Positions 9,666 to 22,421 of a stretch of DNA of 64,000 nucleotides are shown piece by piece; position 1 is the stretch's first letter; each line of letters begins with the position of its first letter. The translations under genes were made by a program, and so were the position numbers. The DNA comes from Adenophora triphylla var. japonica (taxonomy: Eukaryota > Streptophyta > Magnoliopsida > Asterales > Campanulaceae), in assembly GCA_022495995.1 (NCBI GenBank), contig JAFEMH010000984.1:186001-250000 (forward strand), read 5' to 3'. The notes beneath the pieces are model-generated. The model did no database searches, was not told the origin of the DNA, and worked only from the letters and a program-made list of their open reading frames with translations.

Positions 9666-10797
9666 GACCAAATACTTATGTATTCTTATTGTTGCATTTA
9701 CAAGCATGTGCAAAGTTTATCCTAATGTATCATACTATCTTTGATGTAGTATCAAAAATTAAAAGCTAAATAAATTGTCTTAATTATGAAGTTCAATTGC
9801 TTTCTGAAGTTTTGTATCAAGAATTCCCTTCGCTTGGTTCATTATACCGCATTTTCGTACTACCTTTATCCCAAAATTGACCAAAAAAATTTCAAATTTG
9901 CTCTTTATTTTAACTTAATGATGTATGTTTTCTATTACGCGCTATTAACTTATTTAGAATGTTATCTCTCATATTTCACTTTAAAGGGTATTCGGTGAAT
10001 ATTTTAGCTCCCTATTAGAATAATCTCAGGGCGTGGTCTCCACCAAATCACTTACAAATAATCAGCTAACTCATAAAAACTGCCACATTAACAAGGCTAT
10101 ATATTTAATAAAGATCGCTCGTCACCTAAATTGACAGCATCACAAACATGAAGATAGTTTACATTTGCGTTAGTTACCAACTCATCTAAAAGTTTAAGCG
10201 TAGAGTCTACGCATTGATAAGGTTGCCAAAATTCTGAGTAAGAATTGTGTTGGAGCAATCAGTAACAGCCCCAACAGGATAATTTTTGGTCTTCTCAACA
10301 TGCCATTCTCTCTTTTTGGCTCACTAAGTTTTTCCCAGAAAAAAGTGCCACTAATCATTCCCAAAATAAGAGTCCAATTCTGGCTAACTTGGTTTATGGC
10401 TCGCCCAGTTTCCAATTCGTACCCACAGCCATATTCAAAGTTCAAACATCAGTGTGATTCCGACACAAATGGCAAGCAAAACATAAATTTGTACACGTCT
10501 ACTTGTATCAAATACAAAGGCTAATTTTGTCGAGATCACCATCGCCTGCCTGCCTAAGAGGTCCTATGGACCTGCAAACTATACACCTACTATGGTATAA
10601 ATAATGTTTTACAAACAAACATTGAATGCTCCTGATGATGCAGATAAACTCCCTCCCCTAGCATCATTTTCCGGTTTTTACACTCGAAATGCAAATTACA
10701 ATGTTAAAGAGAAGAACTAATCCTCACTCCCATCGGCCTTCCTGTCTTTAACATATCCTCCGTTCAGCTTTAGCCTCTCTAACATGCTTGAAAATAA
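9666..10797. other. Intergenic region with 3' UTRs
   Basis: This holds the 3' flank of the receptor gene and, on the minus strand, sequence downstream of the last kinase exon. No further coding exon or repeat was recognised. Confidence 0.5.
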
Positions 10798-11419
10798 TCA
10801 AGACACAGTTCTTCCATAGCAAACACAAGCAAGACAGAGATTATTTGCCCACTTCTCCTGCACATTTAAACCCAAAAGCAATGTCAATAATCCCTACCTT
10901 AAACTAACGCCTACACACACAAGCTAATGTCTTCTTTCCCAATTGCCCATCCCCCTAAGGTTTGGATAAGTTACACTGTCCCTTTTGTTAATTTTATGCA
11001 ACATTTTTCATTTTATTTATTTATTTTCTCTACATGTACACAATTTATTTGTTCCGAGCCCCATCTGATAATACTGCAAATACTGCAGACGGACCGAGCT
11101 ATGAACTGAGCTCTCACAAATCCATCCCCTGTCCCACAATACACATCCACACCACACCAAGAAAAGAAAGAGAAAAAGGAGGGGGGGGGGGTTAAATACT
11201 CTTTTGCACGCTAAGTCTCACATGGAGCCGCACAATAATCATAGATTTTTAATGATCCTCAAACTCTCTAAAACATCTATCATAATGAAAATCATTTCCC
11301 AGCCAAACAATACAAAATTGAACAAGAATCGTCCAAATAAACTGTGCTCTACTAAACAGATGAATCAACATGACCCCTCAGTACCATTTCTCATTTTTTT
11401 GGATCTCTCCTTTAAAGTA

Positions 11420-11677
11420 CTCCCTCCGTCCCTAAATGAATGCCCCAAATTCATTTTAAGAAACATTCTGAAAATGTGTGCTTTTTATACATTTTAATGG
11501 CAAAGATGCATAAATTTTCTTGTTTTCCACTTTCCAAACATTTAGTTTTGCAACAATAAAGTGACTAGTGAGAAAGATTTGGTAAAAACATTTAGGGACA
11601 AAGTTCTTTCCGAAAATGACATTTATTTTGGGACAAAAATTTCTTGAAAATCGACATTCATTTAGGGACACATGGAG
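11420..11677. mobile_element. Stowaway-like MITE
   Basis: CTCCCTCCGTCCC at the left and a decayed GGGACACATGGAGTA at the right, flanked by TA. It lies in the kinase copy 1 3' region and recurs at 35421-35680. Confidence 0.6.
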
Positions 11678-12379
11678 TATTATTTTTCTAACATAAAAAT
11701 TTCAGACACTGATGCCATCTAATTGTAACCCTCGTTCATCAAAAAGGCAAGCTAGAAGATTCATGTGAGATTTTTTGGCTTATTGCTCAGTCTCACTGGT
11801 AATGATGAACTCAAAAGGTCCAACGTTTTGAAAAGGCACTCTACAATGCGATGAAGTGTTTTCTTAAACACGGACTCAACATTGTGTACAAAGGTCTCAT
11901 TTGTTCACAACACAAGTTTTCTTTCTTATCCTTTTGGGGAATACGTTCCATGTTTGAAATTTTGAAATAATTATTTCAGATGTGCAAGTCTATGCTCCAA
12001 CTCTAGTCATGTTGCTCTGCTTGTGTATCATAAACGTAAAAGAAGTCAAGGATCTCAGAGTTTAGAAGAACTGGTAAGAACAAATGAAAGCAAGAAACTG
12101 AACCTGATCGCTGAAGCCAGCATTGCGAGACATGGCCACGCCCCATCTGGTACCCGTTGTTGACATGGATGTCACATGAAACCCTTCTCTCCACTTCTTG
12201 TTAATCCACTTAAAAGGAAATGAGTCGCTTACTTTGTATGACTGTTGAGAGTACTGAGTGCCTGCCAAAATTTGGTCATAAAACAGTTCATAGACAAAAA
12301 GTTCAGCAACTAAATTTGGCTTGTCAAAACCAATAACAAATTACATTCATCTATCAGGATTCAACAGATTTGTTTAATA

Positions 12380-12643
12380 CTCCATCCCTCCCATTTTAAG
12401 GCTTTTACTTTCATTTTTGGTCGGGACCAATTTTAGGTTCTTAGTTTGCTTTATTCCATAGATTTCATAGAATTACAAAAAAAAAAGGGTTACGTAGCTA
12501 TCTACTTCCCCCCCCCCCCACTAGCTTTATGAATAGTGTTTTGGACAATTATGTCCCCAACACACTACTATTGCCCATTTTGCATTGGTTCCTAATTAAG
12601 CGTGTAAAGTCAAACTAAGAAACTTAAATCGGGACGGAGGGAA
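12380..12643. mobile_element. Stowaway-like MITE
   Basis: Left end TACTCCATCCCTCCC, right end CGGGACGGAGGGAATA. It sits in a kinase intron of copy 1 and recurs at 36316-36589; it is absent at copy 2, whose homology starts just after it. Confidence 0.6.
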
Positions 12644-12860
12644 TAAATTAAGAAGTACGCCAGGATAAGAGCTTAGCAAACCATCGCTTCAAGAACCAGC
12701 AATACATATTTAAATCATGGTTCTGGAAAGATAGTATAACTTCACAAATGAATCTTATTTCTTGTAATCATCAAAAAACCATCAACATGTTCAATTCTGG
12801 TCATTCTGTTTCTCGTATATTTGTAATTGACACATTCAGAGATAGACAAATAAAATAATA

Positions 12861-13051
12861 CTCCCTCCGTCCCAAAATAAATGTCGCATTTGACTTGTCA
12901 ACATTATTAAGGAGGGTGCTTTACTAGTTTGTACATTGCCTGTACAAGGACAAAATTGCACTGAGTCTCTTCCCTTATTTAGAAACGCGACAATTATTCT
13001 GGGATGAACCGAAAAGGAAAGTAAGACATTTATTATGGGTTGGAGAGAGTA
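12861..13051. mobile_element. Stowaway-like MITE
   Basis: Left end CTCCCTCCGTCCCAAAATAA, right end GGGTTGGAGAGAGTATA. Copies occur at the same intron position at 24676-24865 and 36830-37019. Confidence 0.65.
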
Positions 13052-14510
13052 TAAAACAAAACCTCTGCACTGCGTGTCAACAAAATTCACGGAAATATCA
13101 AATGATTGAACAAACATGCCATTAGACCACCTTTTCATATGATGATGCGGCAACAAATGTGCTTTTGTGAAATGGAAAACCAGAAATAAGCATCGACCAC
13201 AAGAAACTATAGTATCCGTATTCATTTTCATATACTCCAAGACCAAAAATACCTTTGGACATCACCACAAGAGAACTTCCATTGTTAGACCCAGTAATAG
13301 AACTGATATAAAAGTTCTTCTCCCATTGTTCCATGATCCATTCCTGCAATATTTAATGTATAAGGAATTTAATAATCTCATACAAATCTAAGATCAATGA
13401 AAGAACAAACTATGTAATAATATGCCAAGGTGTTTCACCTTGTGCAAGAAGAAAGGAGAAAGCTTATAGACTTGGTTAGTGAAGCCGTTCCAGCGTCCAT
13501 TATAAGAGCCCACAGGTTGGAACAGGATGCCACAGAACTTATAAGTAAACCATCAGCGTTTCCCCTTTCCACATGTTGTGGCAGTCTTGCATCCGCCACA
13601 TTGTAATGGTACCTACACAGACACAATGAGCAGTTTACTTGTCCATATAAAGAGAAAACATTCAGGACAAGACAAGGCTCATTGCTCTTTTGGAACCAGA
13701 GGCAAGACAATGATCAGCAGCATGCAAAAAGTCCTGATGGTCTTGGATAAAGAAGTAAGCTAAGATAAATTGGGCAGATTCATCACGAGATCAAATGGGT
13801 TTTTGTCTCACATATTTCAGGCAAGACTCAGTAAAGACACCAACAGAATTTACCAACTCCATGTTAGAAAAAATGAAGGCAAATGCATGTACATGACGAG
13901 CAAAAGGATCATAAGAGCACTAATGATGCTAAATTATTGTGAGAACTCTGCAAATTGACACAGGCCTTAAAAAACTATATGATCCAAAAAAGGTCTAAAA
14001 TATAATTTCTACAAACAATGTTGTACCGCTGTTTCATAGGTAGCCTGGCATTATAAACTGATATCCACTGTGTTGCAGGGACTCCCATGCGACCTTTCTT
14101 CTTGGGTTGTCCATCATCTTCCTCATCAAGATTGAATCTGCCACGTTTTTGGCCAACTTGGAAGATAATCTAACAAGGATATCAGAAAAAATCTTTAAGA
14201 TCAGCAATACGCATCCAGCAATTTTTTTTGTTCTTTTTAGTCATATATCCAAAAAGATCACCTTTTGAGCACCATCTGTATTTATTGGTCTTATGGCAGG
14301 GTTGGGACCAAGTAGTCCCTCGAACAAAGAGATTAGCTTGGAATAGTTGGGTTCTTCATCGAACTTCATGTTCACCACTATCTCAAGAAATTGTTTTAGT
14401 GGTGCAGGCGAAAGACAACATTTCGGGAGATGTGGCCATTTTCTTCTTACAAACTAGGAATGATTTATTATCACCCTATGAAACAAAATCAAATATACAC
14501 ATTAGAGCAG

Positions 14511-14910
14511 CAACAACAACAAAGTCTTAGTCCCAAAAAAAATTGGGGTCAGCTAACATGAATCCTTATATGTCATCGTAAAAAAAAATGAGAGAAAGAG
14601 AGGAAAAAGGTGGGGATAAAATTTGGAAGAAGCAAAGAAGAAAAAAATAATGATAGTAAAAAGGAATACACATAATAAAAAGGGAAATCAACCCCCATCA
14701 CCCACAGCCCTCCACTCCGGCATATTCAAAGCCATATTTTCATCTAATCTCAATAAACTCATGTTGTTTCCAATCACCCTTATCCAAGTTTTCTTAGGCC
14801 TTCCCCTACCCCTCACCATTTTATCACTTTTCCACGCTTCAGGCCTCCTAACCGGAGCATCACTCGGTCTCCATCTCACATGACCAAACCACCTTAGGCG
14901 ATTTTCCCTC
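14511..14910 (-). mobile_element. 5'-truncated LINE tail in kinase intron, copy 1
   Basis: The minus strand encodes a typical plant LINE C-terminus (RLRWFGHV, PVRRPEAW, RGRGRPKKTW, PEWR) and ends in a (TTG)n-type tail at about 14508-14523. It is flanked by 9-bp direct repeats ATTAGAGCA at 14501-14509 and 14911-14919, consistent with target-primed insertion of a 5'-truncated copy. Confidence 0.75.
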
Positions 14911-15419
14911 ATTAGAGCAACAAAATTTAATCTATGAAGCTATCTGAAGTGCCAAAGTAAGTCCAAGAAGATATAAATGCAAGTACAACCTGATATCCTT
15001 GCCATGGCAGCCTGCCTTTGTGAAGAAAAATCAATGTATATGCAAGAGACTCCAGATCATCTCTTATACTAGCAGTCCTTCCCAAATGACATCCCCATGC
15101 ACATAATTGACCATCATAGAATGATATGCAAGAAACAGAAATAGAAATGGAATTCAGCCACAGGGAAAAGTCATCAGAATCTCATCAGCAGCGCAGGGGA
15201 GGGGGTAACTAAATCAATTAGGAACTAACAAAAACAGTTGAGAAATTTTACACATCATACCCCTTCGAGTGCATCTTCTCCAATATCGACAAAGACTCCA
15301 CAGCAATACAAGCTACCATTTCGGATGACATCCTGGAGCATAGAGATTTGAAGAAAAGACATGAGATGCCAAAAACAATACAAGGATCCAGAGTAATGAT
15401 AATAAAGTAATACGAAGTA

Positions 15420-15675
15420 CTCCCTCTGTACCTAAATGAATGTCCAAATTCAAGAATTTTTTGTCACAAAATGAATGTCATTTTTTGTAAATAACTTAGT
15501 CCCTACACGCTTTTTTACCAAAAAAAATCGCTATTCATTTTATTATCGTAAAATTAAATGTTGAGAAAGTGGATAACAAGAATATTTATGTATCTTTGCC
15601 ATTAAAATGTATTAAAAGAACACATTTTCAGTGTGTCCCTTAAAATTTGGACATTTATTTAGGGACGGAGGGAGT
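15420..15675. mobile_element. Stowaway-like MITE
   Basis: Left end CTCCCTCTGTACC, right end GGGACGGAGGGAGTATA, about 256 bp. Orthologous copies lie at 27777-28038 and 39961-40222. Confidence 0.7.
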
Positions 15676-18330
15676 ATATGCTAAGATGCTGTGAGAAAAA
15701 ATTGCATCCCTGAAATGATGTTTACCACAGAAAATGCTGACTAAAGAAAAATCTTAAGCATGTCTCAACCAGCTACATATACAAAGCAGCGCATATATGC
15801 AGCAAAGCAATCCTTTGGGGTTGAAAATAACCTCAATCTTCTCAACCATAGCAGATATAGTGTGCAAGTATCATGGGCTCAAAATTAGCTAACTAACAAA
15901 CATTACATAAAAGAGAAATATGCATATTTCAAGAGCATATGATTTGCCTTGTTTGATTTCAGCTGAATTTCTACTTTATGGTTTATGGGTGATATGAATG
16001 GTCATGTTTAATTTGGGTCTATCAGAAGTGTTTATGATGGGTAATAAAGAAGGGTATCATGGGAATTATGGAAGTTCCATTAAAAAAAAAAAAAAATCAT
16101 CCTTGTCTGGGTATTAAAGATGGGTATAATGGATGTTATGAACGTTTCATTAAAAAACACGATCCATCCTTGTTTTTAATAGAACCAATAACCACCACGG
16201 CAAGTGTTTATGGTTTTATTCAAGCATTGTATGTCATGTATTAAAGAAGGGTATAATGGATGTTGGCATTATAAGTGCATCTGAGTGCATCTGGGCCAAA
16301 ACCAAATCAAACACATACTTTTTAGTTTCTGAAAAACTACGAACCATAAACTGATTCCAAAAACTGAAATAAGACAAGAGGCTCCTAAGTGCATCTGAGT
16401 TAGAGCAGCAAAAAATCAAATAACTCAACTTGCACAAGCTGTGAGTAAATAGTAAAATATAACTAGGCTTTTATGGGCTTTAAGCCATGGCAAATGACGT
16501 CAAACGAGGTGATACAATGGTGTGGGAACAAGCTCCACATAAACAGGCTCAACTCTTAAGACAGACTTATTTCAATTATGTTCTTAAAGACAATATTGAT
16601 CTCACTGTCACGAGAAGATAATATGTCTGTTGATTTGTAAATAAATCGCCTAGAGAATGAAAGTACCATTTTGAACGCCAATCATGAACAGTTGTTCAAC
16701 ATTTAGCTGCAGATTCTAGCCTTTCAGGTAAAGCAACAATATAGATATACCTAATCCGCACTTATATGAAAGGTTGTTGTCCACACACACCCCAACAACA
16801 ATCCCGTTTTAACCATTCTAGTCAGTACGATTTGTCAAACCATTCTAGTCAGTACGTTGATGTGCAACTTCCATCACACGACTTCAGCAAAAGCAAATGA
16901 AAATCATGAAAGAAAGAATGAAGAAGAATTTAATGATGCTAAAAGAATGCCACCATGGGAGGATATTCAGTTCCTCTAGAGCCTAAGAAAAATCAATGTG
17001 CAAAAACTAGATAATAGTAAAACAAAAATGGATGCTATCAGATGCACAAGCCTAGGTACTCACGACTGTCCTGAAGAATTCCATACATCCCATAAGCTAG
17101 GTCCAAGCATGTCCATAACCTGAAAAATAGCACTTGGATGAATGTATACAATATACAGTTATTACTAGCTAAAAGAGAAAGTTACAGAGGAAATATTGAA
17201 AAAATATATTGATAATTAGTAATAGCAAAAAATATATGTGACTCACATAATGTGAGCCAACTTAATCATACCATTACATAGTAGTCTCCTTGCTTTCCCT
17301 TGTAATGTACTTTAGGTACCCCATAACTACCACCTAAAGTACTGTGCCAAAAAAAGGAGGAATCAATCAATTCAGTCTCCATAGAATACTGTGATAACAT
17401 GAACACATATTGAAACCCAGAATAACTAGCACACATACTTGTAAACCTGCCACTCATATGGAGGACCCTAGTTGCAGCCTTTACTGTTTCTGTGCTCAAA
17501 TTTTAAAGCAACCTGTAATATAAAAGACAAACCAGAGAAACCATGTAAAATATTTAGTCAGAAAAAAAAAAAAACAAGAGGAATAAAAATAGTAAATTCC
17601 ACTTAAAAAGCCCTCACCTCCAGGGCTGCAGAACCGGTTGCCCATTCATTTCCACCGGTAACTCGTCGACCAACAAATACCTGACCAAACCCACCTTTGC
17701 CCAACTTTCTCTCAACCTTATACTGTGGCGACCCTCCTACTTGAACCTGATAACCAGCCACATCAAGATAATAGAAGCCAATGAGCCCCACATTTTGCAT
17801 TATAAATTTTGTACCAAGAAGTTCTAAAATCATGCACCACAACTACATGGTATTGGATGACGAACCAAACATCCTATAGGAGCCTACATAGCGTACACTA
17901 CACCCACATTTTGCAGTATTCCCTTCTTCCTCCTGACCAGTAGCTTTATTAGCACTCAAAACGCCCAAATTCGCGACTGAGTTCGCTCCCAAAAGTTATG
18001 AAATTCGATTTTCAATGTTCTTCCAAATTTGAAAAAAAAAAAAAACTCAGATTCGCTTGAATGAGAAAAATGGGGGAAGATTAAAAACATACCTTATTTC
18101 TCCGTTTGTTTTGCAGATCGAAGAACAATGATCAAAATCGCTTTGATTTGCCGAAAGTATTGGATCTGATTTCTTCCCGTTTGTTTTGCGGCTTCAGTAA
18201 CAGGATACAATCGTAAAGAGGCATCTTATATTTTCCCTACCGCGAATGTCTTTATGACTCGCCGGAATTGAGGATCTATAATCGCCGGGAGCTTGCAGAA
18301 GTGATCGGAGGGGTCTAGGGTTTTGGAGTT

Positions 18331-18767
18331 GTGGAAAATCAGGGAACTGAATTATGATTGATTAATTTTGAAATTGTTTAATTTTATGTGCTTATGTGTT
18401 TGACCATTTTGACCATTTTGATTATAATCGCCGGGATGAATACCTAACTTCCGTCTCAAAATGACCAATTTATTTTTTTCAACTTTATAAAAATAGTGTT
18501 TGACCATTTTGATTATGATTGATTAATTTTGAAATTGTTTGATTTTGAGAAGTCGTTGAGTTCTAGAGTTAAATTATTTCTAATTTTTTATTTTTTAAAC
18601 ATATTTTATAAGCAAAAATAGTAACAATCATTAATATTTGTGGAGTAAGTGAGAAGCGAGAAAGAAGACTAATAACTCCGTAGTTGTTTTATCAAAAAAT
18701 ATTATGGGCTCTCTAACCGAGAAAATGGGAAGTGAAACTGAAGACTAAGAGTTGGTTTAACCTTACT
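18331..18767. other. AT-rich divergent spacer, copy 1
   Basis: No coding exon is seen. The TTTGACCATTTTGATTATGATT motif recurs in the segment. The MUT9-like N-terminal exon present in copies 2 and 3 is missing here because of the deletion that ends at about 18768. Confidence 0.5.
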
Positions 18768-19972
18768 AATAAAAATTGGAAGGGAAAAAAGGGGAATGAC
18801 GAAAGAATTAGGAAGGATAATCCTGTGATTGGCAGTAGTGGTGTTGGTGTTGGTGGAGTTGGAGGTTATAAGCCACCAACGCTTCAAGAATTGCAACATC
18901 AGAATCGATTGAAGGCTAGGAGACATTTCCCTAAGAAGAAATTTAATAATAATAACAATAACTATAATAGGTTTGCTCCTATGCTCATACTCCTCGCAAT
19001 ACAACTTTGTTTATCATACGTGCAAAGAAATCAGGTGGAATTACATCTCTTGTATCACCGTGTCCTGTAACTCCTGCTGTGCTGCCTACCCCAAAATTTT
19101 TGCCTTTTAGGGAGGTTTTAGTTGATGTGGCAAAGGAAGAATGGGGGGGTTGATGGTTATGGTTCCATGAAAGGGTTGATTGGGCTTAGGTCGCCTGGAA
19201 ATGAGGCGGAGGACGAGGAGGATGAAGAGGGAGTATCGAGTGACAGTGATGTGGAGGAGCATGTGGAGGTCGAGAGGAGATTGGATCATGATTTGAGCCG
19301 GTTTGAGATGATTTATCCAAATTCGGGAGGTGCTGAGCATAGTACTCATTATCTTTTGGAGAGTAGAGTTGATGATGAGGACACCCATATAGCTCAACTG
19401 GAAGAAGAGAATTTGATTTTAAAAGAGAGGTTGTTCCTGATGGAGAGAGTTTGATGACTTGAGGAGGAGGTTGAAGTACCTCGAGAGGCAGAATCCAACT
19501 GTGGAGGAAGTTAATGAAGAGGTGGTGGAGAATGACTCTGAAAATGACAGTGAGAGTAGGGACTATGGTCGGTTCATGGATGAAAATGAGGAGGTGGTGG
19601 AAGAGAATAATGATGAAAGCACTCTTGTGGAGGCAAAGGATGCTCACAATGTGGAACCCAAAGAAGCTAATGATGTCGAGAACAATGTTGTTATGCCAAA
19701 TAATGTAGGCTTGGAAGATGTTAATACGGAAAAGAACATGCGAGTGGAGAAAGTGAAGAATGATGAGACCGTTGAAGAGAGAGAAAACGAAGTTAATGTT
19801 CACTGTGAAGTTAAGCAAGAATGCAGTTGTGGAAGACAAAAAAGAGATTATTGCTGAGGGGAGGTCGAATGTAGAATGTAGAGATGTTTGTATGGACGAA
19901 CCGGGGCATGTTTATGGTGCAGTAGTTGTAGAGAACCAGTTTAGTGATGAAGGGGTAGGAAAAGAGTGCTGA
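18768..19972 (+). pseudogene. Conserved plant coiled-coil protein of unknown function, copy 1 (5'-truncated, frameshifted)
   Basis: The frames together encode a basic region (KNWKGKKG, PPTLQELQHQNRLKARR), an Asn-rich run, a conserved block (SFIIRAKKSGG; LVSPCPVTPAVLPTP; SREVLVDMAKEEWG), an acidic stretch, then a coiled coil (THIAQLEEENLILKERLF) and a long Glu/Asp-rich tail. I do not recognise the family with certainty. The 5' end with the Gly-rich start seen in copies 2 and 3 is deleted. Breaks seen: a one-base loss near 18984, a seventh G in the G-run at about 19142-19148 giving a stop, a two-base loss near 19450, and a frame change near 19820. The reading ends at 19972. It is head-to-head with the kinase copy. 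It is the only copy that keeps the acidic C-terminal tail. Confidence 0.7.
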
Positions 19973-20949
19973 GGAAGATCATTAATTGACTGCGATGACA
20001 AAATTCTTGTCACGTGTTAATGTGAGTTTCTTCTATATGCTTGTCTTCCCTCCCGATTCCTTCTTTGTAAGATGTTCTAATCCCTTGGTTTATCTGATGG
20101 AAAGAGAGGGATTAAACTGATGTTCACTTCCTTGTGTATTTTGTTATGTATTTGTAATAAATTGGTCATACTCTTTTGGTTGGATGGGTTTTTCTTGTAT
20201 GCAAAAGATATTGGGCGTGTGTTTGCATGAGAGGGGTTTTGAGTTTGAAGATAAGCTGTCTAAATCAGTTGATTTATCGGCAACTTGTGCTTCAATTGGT
20301 ATGTTTGTTTCTTTGATGATTTGCAGGCGAGAGAGAAGTTACTGAACTAACAAAGTGGTCTCTTGTGCTTCTGATAGATCATTCCTGTATGGCACTTGGG
20401 AAGGATTATACCATGAAGAAGCAGTCACTAGTGACTCCTGGGAACTTGATCTCTTAAGAAATATCGCATACAGTGAAAATTAGTGTATGGTATAAGCAAT
20501 GGGGAATTTATATTGTTGTTCTTTGATATACATACTGCATGGGAAAAAAGGATCAGTACATAAGTTTTTTGGGTTTGTCCAAAAGAGCGAGGGGGAGTAC
20601 TGTTAGATGTGCTGTTCAACGGTCTTGATGAGGTCAGAAAGATGTGGATTAGAGGTACACTTTTGTTATTTTTTTTTTCTCGAGGCTCTCTCGGATGGTG
20701 GATGAGCATCATTTGTATATTGGAATATTTGTCTCCTAATACTTGTTTCCATGTTCAAGGTTGCCACTTCTATTAGTTATTGACCATTAATAATACATAG
20801 CAGTTGTGCTCTGTATGTCTTGTATTTCCGAACTGAGATTCTGTTTATCACCAGATTTCCCTCCATTTCCTCCAATGAACGATGAATGTGGCTACATGAC
20901 TGACATCTAAAGGTGAGAGAACGGAATTACTATGCCGTCCTGGTGCGCA
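19973..20949. other. 3' flank of the coiled-coil gene and intergenic sequence
   Basis: There is an AATAAA at about 20156. A possible 3'-UTR intron runs from a GTGAGTTTC donor near 20023 to a TTTGCAG acceptor near 20326. No further coding sequence was recognised. Confidence 0.4.
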
Positions 20950-21321
20950 TGAGAAATTCATTAAATGAGAAAATGAGAAAATGGCGAGGGGTAGGGGAAG
21001 ACCCAAACAAACTTGGATTAGAGTAATTGAAAATGATATGAATTTACTTGGAGTGGATGAAAGTATGGTGTTGAAGAGGCCGGAGTGGAGGGCAAAAATC
21101 CATGTGGGGGGTTGATTTTTTATTTTTTTTATTTTTTACCTTTTTACTTTTTACTTTTGTATTTTTTATTTATTTTTGTATTTTTTATTTATTTTTATTT
21201 TTTAATTTAATTTAATTTAATTTTTTTTACATTTTTTTCTTTCACGATAACATATGATGATTCATGTTAGCCGACCCCAAATTATTTTGGGACTAAGGCT
21301 TTGTTGTTGTTGTTGTTGTTG
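20950..21321 (+). mobile_element. LINE 3' end (plus strand) with (TTG)n tail
   Basis: Plus-strand translation gives the same LINE C-terminal motifs as the intron copies (RGRGRPKQTWI...; PEWR), followed by a T-rich stretch, a TTCATGTTAGCCGACCCC motif also seen at 14540-14560 (minus), GGGACTAAGGCTTTG and (TTG)n at 21301-21321. Confidence 0.7.
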
Positions 21322-22009
21322 TCTGTTCTTATAGTTGGATACTCTGTTTGCTCTGGCTTCACTTGCTTTCTTGCGTACTTTTGCTCTTTTTTTTTCAATC
21401 GGGTTGTTTTCTTAATGAAAGACTTAATCTATTACGAAAGTGAACTTGAAAGTGCTTTTGCTCTTACAGTCAAGCATCAATGGAACAGTACAGAAACTGG
21501 GCTGATGATTATTTCCGAGTTGGAAATGAGACCGTATTTTTATTCCTGATTATGATTGAGTTGAGTTACACAGAAATGTCAACCAACCGCATGTGAATTT
21601 TCGCTTGCAGGTTCATTCTTGTACTGACATACCAAATTCCTTGTTTATCAGACGAGCATATTTTCTGTTCTATTGAGCAACTTACCGGTGAAATCACCAT
21701 ATCATTGCAACTTGTACAACCATTAACCAAGGGCAACATTAGAGAAAGAGATGATCACGAGTTCCATCCGACTCTTTGCAATTCACACATCAATTAAGCG
21801 TTTTTTTACAAGAAAATCAAGCCCTAAAAAGCCACACAACTGCCCTAATCTTGAAATGAGCCTTAGACCTTCAAACACAAAAACATGGTTATGGCACATT
21901 GAATAATAACTTATTTAATACTTGGATCAAAGTATGCATGGCAAGAAATCATGGTTATGGCACAAACCGATAACAAATTTTCGAATGCTTCATGGGTAAG
22001 AGTTTATTA
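21322..22009. other. Intergenic, nothing recognised
   Basis: No coding exon, repeat end or RNA gene could be supported; the open frames here are short and unlike known proteins. Confidence 0.5.
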
Positions 22010-22200
22010 CTCCCCCCCCCCCACCCGGTCCTATAATAAATGTTGCATTTGACTTGTCAACGTTTATAAGGAAGGTGATTTACTAGTTTGTATATTACTT
22101 GCACAATGATAAAATTGCACTAAGTCACTTTCCTTATTTAGAAATGCGACATTTATTTTTAGACAAACCAATATGGAAAGTGCGACATTTATTCTGGGAA
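22010..22200. mobile_element. Degenerate Stowaway-like MITE
   Basis: It starts TACTCCC followed by a C-run and shares the internal GCATTTGACTTGTCAAC and GCGACATTTATT motifs with the MITE at 12861-13051. Its right end is decayed. Confidence 0.55.
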
Positions 22201-22421
22201 TCAAATAGGAGGAAATGGAAAGAGAAAAGGAATAATAGCACATAACACAAGAATATGAGAAGATGAAATTCATCACAAAAGGGATTAATTAACAAACAAA
22301 TGTTAACCATTGTACCGAAATAAAGTTTTAACAAAGAACCCTTGCAGCAAAAAATATGAGAAGATGAAATTCATCACAAAAGGAAAAGAAGATTGTGAAG
22401 CAAAAAAGAAAAATTGCTTAC

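Larger units (their letters stand above)
10798..17746 (-). pseudogene. MUT9-like / casein kinase 1-like protein kinase, degenerate copy 1
   Basis: Minus-strand exons match plant MUT9-like (photoregulatory, PPK) kinases, nuclear CK1-family Ser/Thr kinases that phosphorylate histone H3 and light-signalling factors (family knowledge). Exons read: 17746-17618 ([16 protein letters not shown] loop), 17512-17439, 17341-17272, 17119-17064, 15332-15261, 14475-14262, 14169-14027 (basic PKKKVRMG, then [10 protein letters not shown]), 13612-13439, 13343-13253, 12261-12104 and the last exon 10857-10798 (ends CYGRTVS). Lesions: TAG at 17468-17470 in place of the Tyr of CNYGPPY; a deletion near 15089 that fuses HGDV to the later HLGRT exon, removing the catalytic and activation loops; a frameshift near 14400; a one-base loss near 13490; no N-terminal exon; and no penultimate exon. 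A possible 5' exon with donor GTATGT lies at about 18095-18330. Not functional as read. Confidence 0.8.
10999..19620. repeat. Segmental duplication copy 1
   Basis: This block is homologous to copy 2 (24380-33190) and copy 3 (35016-45383). Homology with copy 3 starts at CAACATTTTTC (10999 and 35016). Copy 1 is the most diverged. It lacks the ~1.1-kb segment that in copy 2 spans 31240-32325 (junction near 18768, AAT microhomology) but retains the coiled-coil gene tail that copies 2 and 3 lost. Confidence 0.8.

Noticed and set aside
18095..18330. Start of a separate gene upstream of the kinase exons
   Set aside because: It has a CCCTAG-containing 5'-UTR-like start and a GTATGT donor, but no in-frame ATG leads into the kinase exon; recorded only as a possible alternative 5' exon.
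19186..19839. 217-codon minus-strand ORF
   Set aside because: It is antisense to the acidic coiled-coil gene; GA-rich coding sequence leaves the opposite strand open by composition.
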